22,443 bases of DNA, from contig CAUZHN010000034.1 in assembly GCA_963579625.1 (NCBI GenBank), positions 1 to 22,443 of the forward strand, read 5' to 3'. A program made the translations under genes and the position numbers. Below the pieces are notes generated by a model. It worked only from the letters and a program-made list of their open reading frames with translations. It was not told where the DNA came from and ran no database searches. This DNA is from JAAXGI01 sp963579625 (GTDB lineage Bacteria; Gemmatimonadota; Gemmatimonadetes; Longimicrobiales; Gaopeijiaceae). The stretch's first letter is position 1. Each line of letters opens with the position of its first letter. Of this stretch, positions 20,816 through 22,443 are shown piece by piece.

Positions 20816-22443
20816 CTACGGGAGCGTTTTAGAGGGTGACTGCCATCCCCACTTCAGGTAGAGCGCCGGGACCACAACCATGTTAAGTGCAAGCGCGGTG
20901 AGAAGTCCCCCTAGAACCACTACCGCCAGGGGACTTTGAATCTCGTTTCCTGCCTCGCTTCCTGCGAGTGCCAGTGGCAGGAGCGCCAACCCTGCGGTAA
21001 GTGCGGTCATGGAGATCGGGTTGAGGCGCTCTAAGGAGCCCGTCCACACCGCTTGACGGACCGGCTGACCTTCGTCAATCAGGTGGTTGTAGTGCGTTAT
21101 CAAAAGAATCCCGTTCCTAACCGCGATGCCGAATAGGGTGATGAAACCCACCATTGTGGCGAGGTTTAGCACTCCCCCTGTCAACATGACCGCGAAGACT
21201 CCCCCAACCAGCGCCAACGGGAGATTCACCATCACTAGCAGCGCCTGTCGTACCGATTGGAACTCCATGAAGAGGAGAAGAAAAATCAAGACAACGGCCA
21301 GCAGTGACAATCTGCCGATTGTCCGGGATGCCACTTCGGCGGACTCGAACTGGCCTCCATATTCGAGATAGTAGTTCTCGGGTAGAGTAACCTGCTCCAG
21401 GATTAGCTCGCGGATATCCTCCACCACGCTTCCCACGTCTCTGCCGGCTACGTTCGACTGTACTACGATCTTTCGCTGTACGTTCTCCCGTGAGATTAGG
21501 TTCGGGCCCATATCGCGTCGGATCGTCGCCAGAGATGAGAGAGGAACCTGGGCACCTGAGGGAGTATTGATTCGGGCGTTTCTGGTCTTCTCGATGGACC
21601 CGCGATACGGCTCGGCGAACCGAACGACGAGATCGACGCTCCTCTGCTCCTGAAGCACCTGCGAGACGGTCTCACCGGCAAAGGTCACGTTGATGGCATC
21701 CGCCAGGTGTGCTGGGGTCATTCCGTAACGAGCCATCGCGGGGCGATCCATCAGCACTCGGACCTGCGGTACGTCTGCCTGTGGCTCCATGGCGACGTCC
21801 ACCGTCCCGGGCACAGCTGTGACCACGGACTCCACCTGACGGGCAATCCTGCGAAGCACCTGCAGATCGGAACCGAAGATGTTGATCGCTATGCTTGCCC
21901 TCGTACCGGAGAGCATATGGTCGATTCGGTGTCGGATCGGTTGACCAATCGTGATTTCGGTACCTGGAACTGCGGCCAATGCCTCTCTCAGCTCCTCAAG
22001 GACGGTGTCATAGTCGTAGCCTGTGCGGTTCAACCGCACATCGATCTCCGCGGAGTTGGCTCCTTGCGCGTGCTCGTCGAGCTCCGCTCGTCCGGTACGA
22101 CGGGCCGTTTCTTCCACGTCGGGATGACTCAACAGAATCCCTTCGATTCGGCGACCCAGCGCATCGGATTCGTCCAGCGAGGTTCCCGGTAGGGTGATTG
22201 CGCTCACCACGAGCGTTCCCTCTCTGAATTCTGGGAGAAATTCCCGTCCCATATTCGGCACCATCATCAAGGCGGCGATAACGAGCCCGGCTGTACCCAG
22301 AAGCACGGGGACCGGCCGGTCGAGAACCAGTTCCAGTATTCGTGCGTAGGCAGCCTTGAGGTTCCGAACGACCCAGCTCTCCCGCTCATGGGCCACCTCC
22401 GGAGAACTGGGCAGGAGCAGCATCGCCAGTGCCGGTGTCACGG
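20816..22443 (-). CDS. CusA/CzcA-type heavy-metal efflux RND transporter, C-terminal half (5' end outside window)
   Basis: About 542 residues of an RND inner-membrane pump are present; the family is about 1030 residues, so the N-terminal half lies beyond the right edge. The frame continues through the edge (TPALAMLLLP is the end of helix 6). Visible: helix 7 (PVPVLLGTAGLVIAALMMVP), the second periplasmic porter/docking region (REFLPEFREGTL, then RRTGRAELDEHAQGANSAEID, typical of heavy-metal RND), and helices 8-12 including FITLFGIAVRNGILLITHYNH and NMVVVPALYL. It would export divalent or monovalent metal ions with a membrane-fusion protein and outer-membrane channel, presumably encoded to the right. 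The metal cannot be predicted because helix 4 residues are outside. Stop TAG at 20816-20818. Confidence 0.93.
   Translation of the reverse strand, partial: VTPALAMLLLPSSPEVAHERESWVVRNLKAAYARILELVLDRPVPVLLGTAGLVIAALMMVPNMGREFLPEFREGTLVVSAITLPGTSLDESDALGRRIEGILLSHPDVEETARRTGRAELDEHAQGANSAEIDVRLNRTGYDYDTVLEELREALAAVPGTEITIGQPIRHRIDHMLSGTRASIAINIFGSDLQVLRRIARQVESVVTAVPGTVDVAMEPQADVPQVRVLMDRPAMARYGMTPAHLADAINVTFAGETVSQVLQEQRSVDLVVRFAEPYRGSIEKTRNARINTPSGAQVPLSSLATIRRDMGPNLISRENVQRKIVVQSNVAGRDVGSVVEDIRELILEQVTLPENYYLEYGGQFESAEVASRTIGRLSLLAVVLIFLLLFMEFQSVRQALLVMVNLPLALVGGVFAVMLTGGVLNLATMVGFITLFGIAVRNGILLITHYNHLIDEGQPVRQAVWTGSLERLNPISMTALTAGLALLPLALAGSEAGNEIQSPLAVVVLGGLLTALALNMVVVPALYLKWGWQSPSKTLP

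Overview
The window reads as ordinary chromosome of an environmental Gram-negative bacterium, moderately GC-rich by eye, with no phage, plasmid, transposase or CRISPR signal. Outer-membrane and periplasmic proteins (an OprO/OprP-type porin, a heavy-metal RND pump, a lipoprotein, Sec and Tat exported enzymes) show a double membrane. The mix of DUF2911, DUF4159, a secreted amidase and a Tat-exported D-threonine-aldolase-like enzyme recalls Gemmatimonadota. That placement is an inference from family content; no rRNA or tRNA gene is present to test it.

Left part (1-5.05 kb): the tail of a probable V4R-like sensor protein and short decayed coding debris precede a small membrane-anchored histidine-kinase-like ATPase gene (734-1474, +) without a visible phospho-acceptor histidine motif. 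On the minus strand follow a MATE efflux pump, a truncated patatin-like fragment whose stop codon overlaps the MATE start (GTGA), a four-helix membrane protein and a DEDDh exonuclease with a C-terminal extension. A zinc-free quinone-oxidoreductase-like gene is divergent from the exonuclease.

Middle (6.2-10.8 kb): a 60-residue cysteine-rich protein, a cellulose-synthase-like family 2 glycosyltransferase and a polyprenyl-phosphate-sugar-synthase-like family 2 glycosyltransferase form a tightly overlapping plus-strand operon, probably making a membrane glycan or glycolipid. It collides with a minus-strand alpha/beta hydrolase: the two reading frames overlap by 125 bases, including the codon for the hydrolase's catalytic histidine. 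Then comes a Big2/BspA-type lipoprotein gene broken by a one-base frameshift, with a structured leader that weakly resembles a c-di-GMP-I riboswitch.

Right part (10.8-22.4 kb): an aldo/keto reductase, a TauE/SafE permease and a DUF2911 secreted protein lie on the plus strand. A minus-strand porin and a plus-strand YVTN-type beta-propeller protein are divergent. A minus-strand group follows: a Tat-exported D-threonine-aldolase/D-serine-dehydratase-like enzyme, a DUF4159 protein and an exported amidase. The last gene is the C-terminal half of a CusA/CzcA-type pump, cut by the right edge.

I find no clear new multi-gene system. The best leads are the patatin-fragment/MATE coupling, the small Cys protein fused by overlap to the glycosyltransferase operon, the frameshifted surface lipoprotein with its leader, and a minus-strand terminator that has no minus-strand gene upstream of it.
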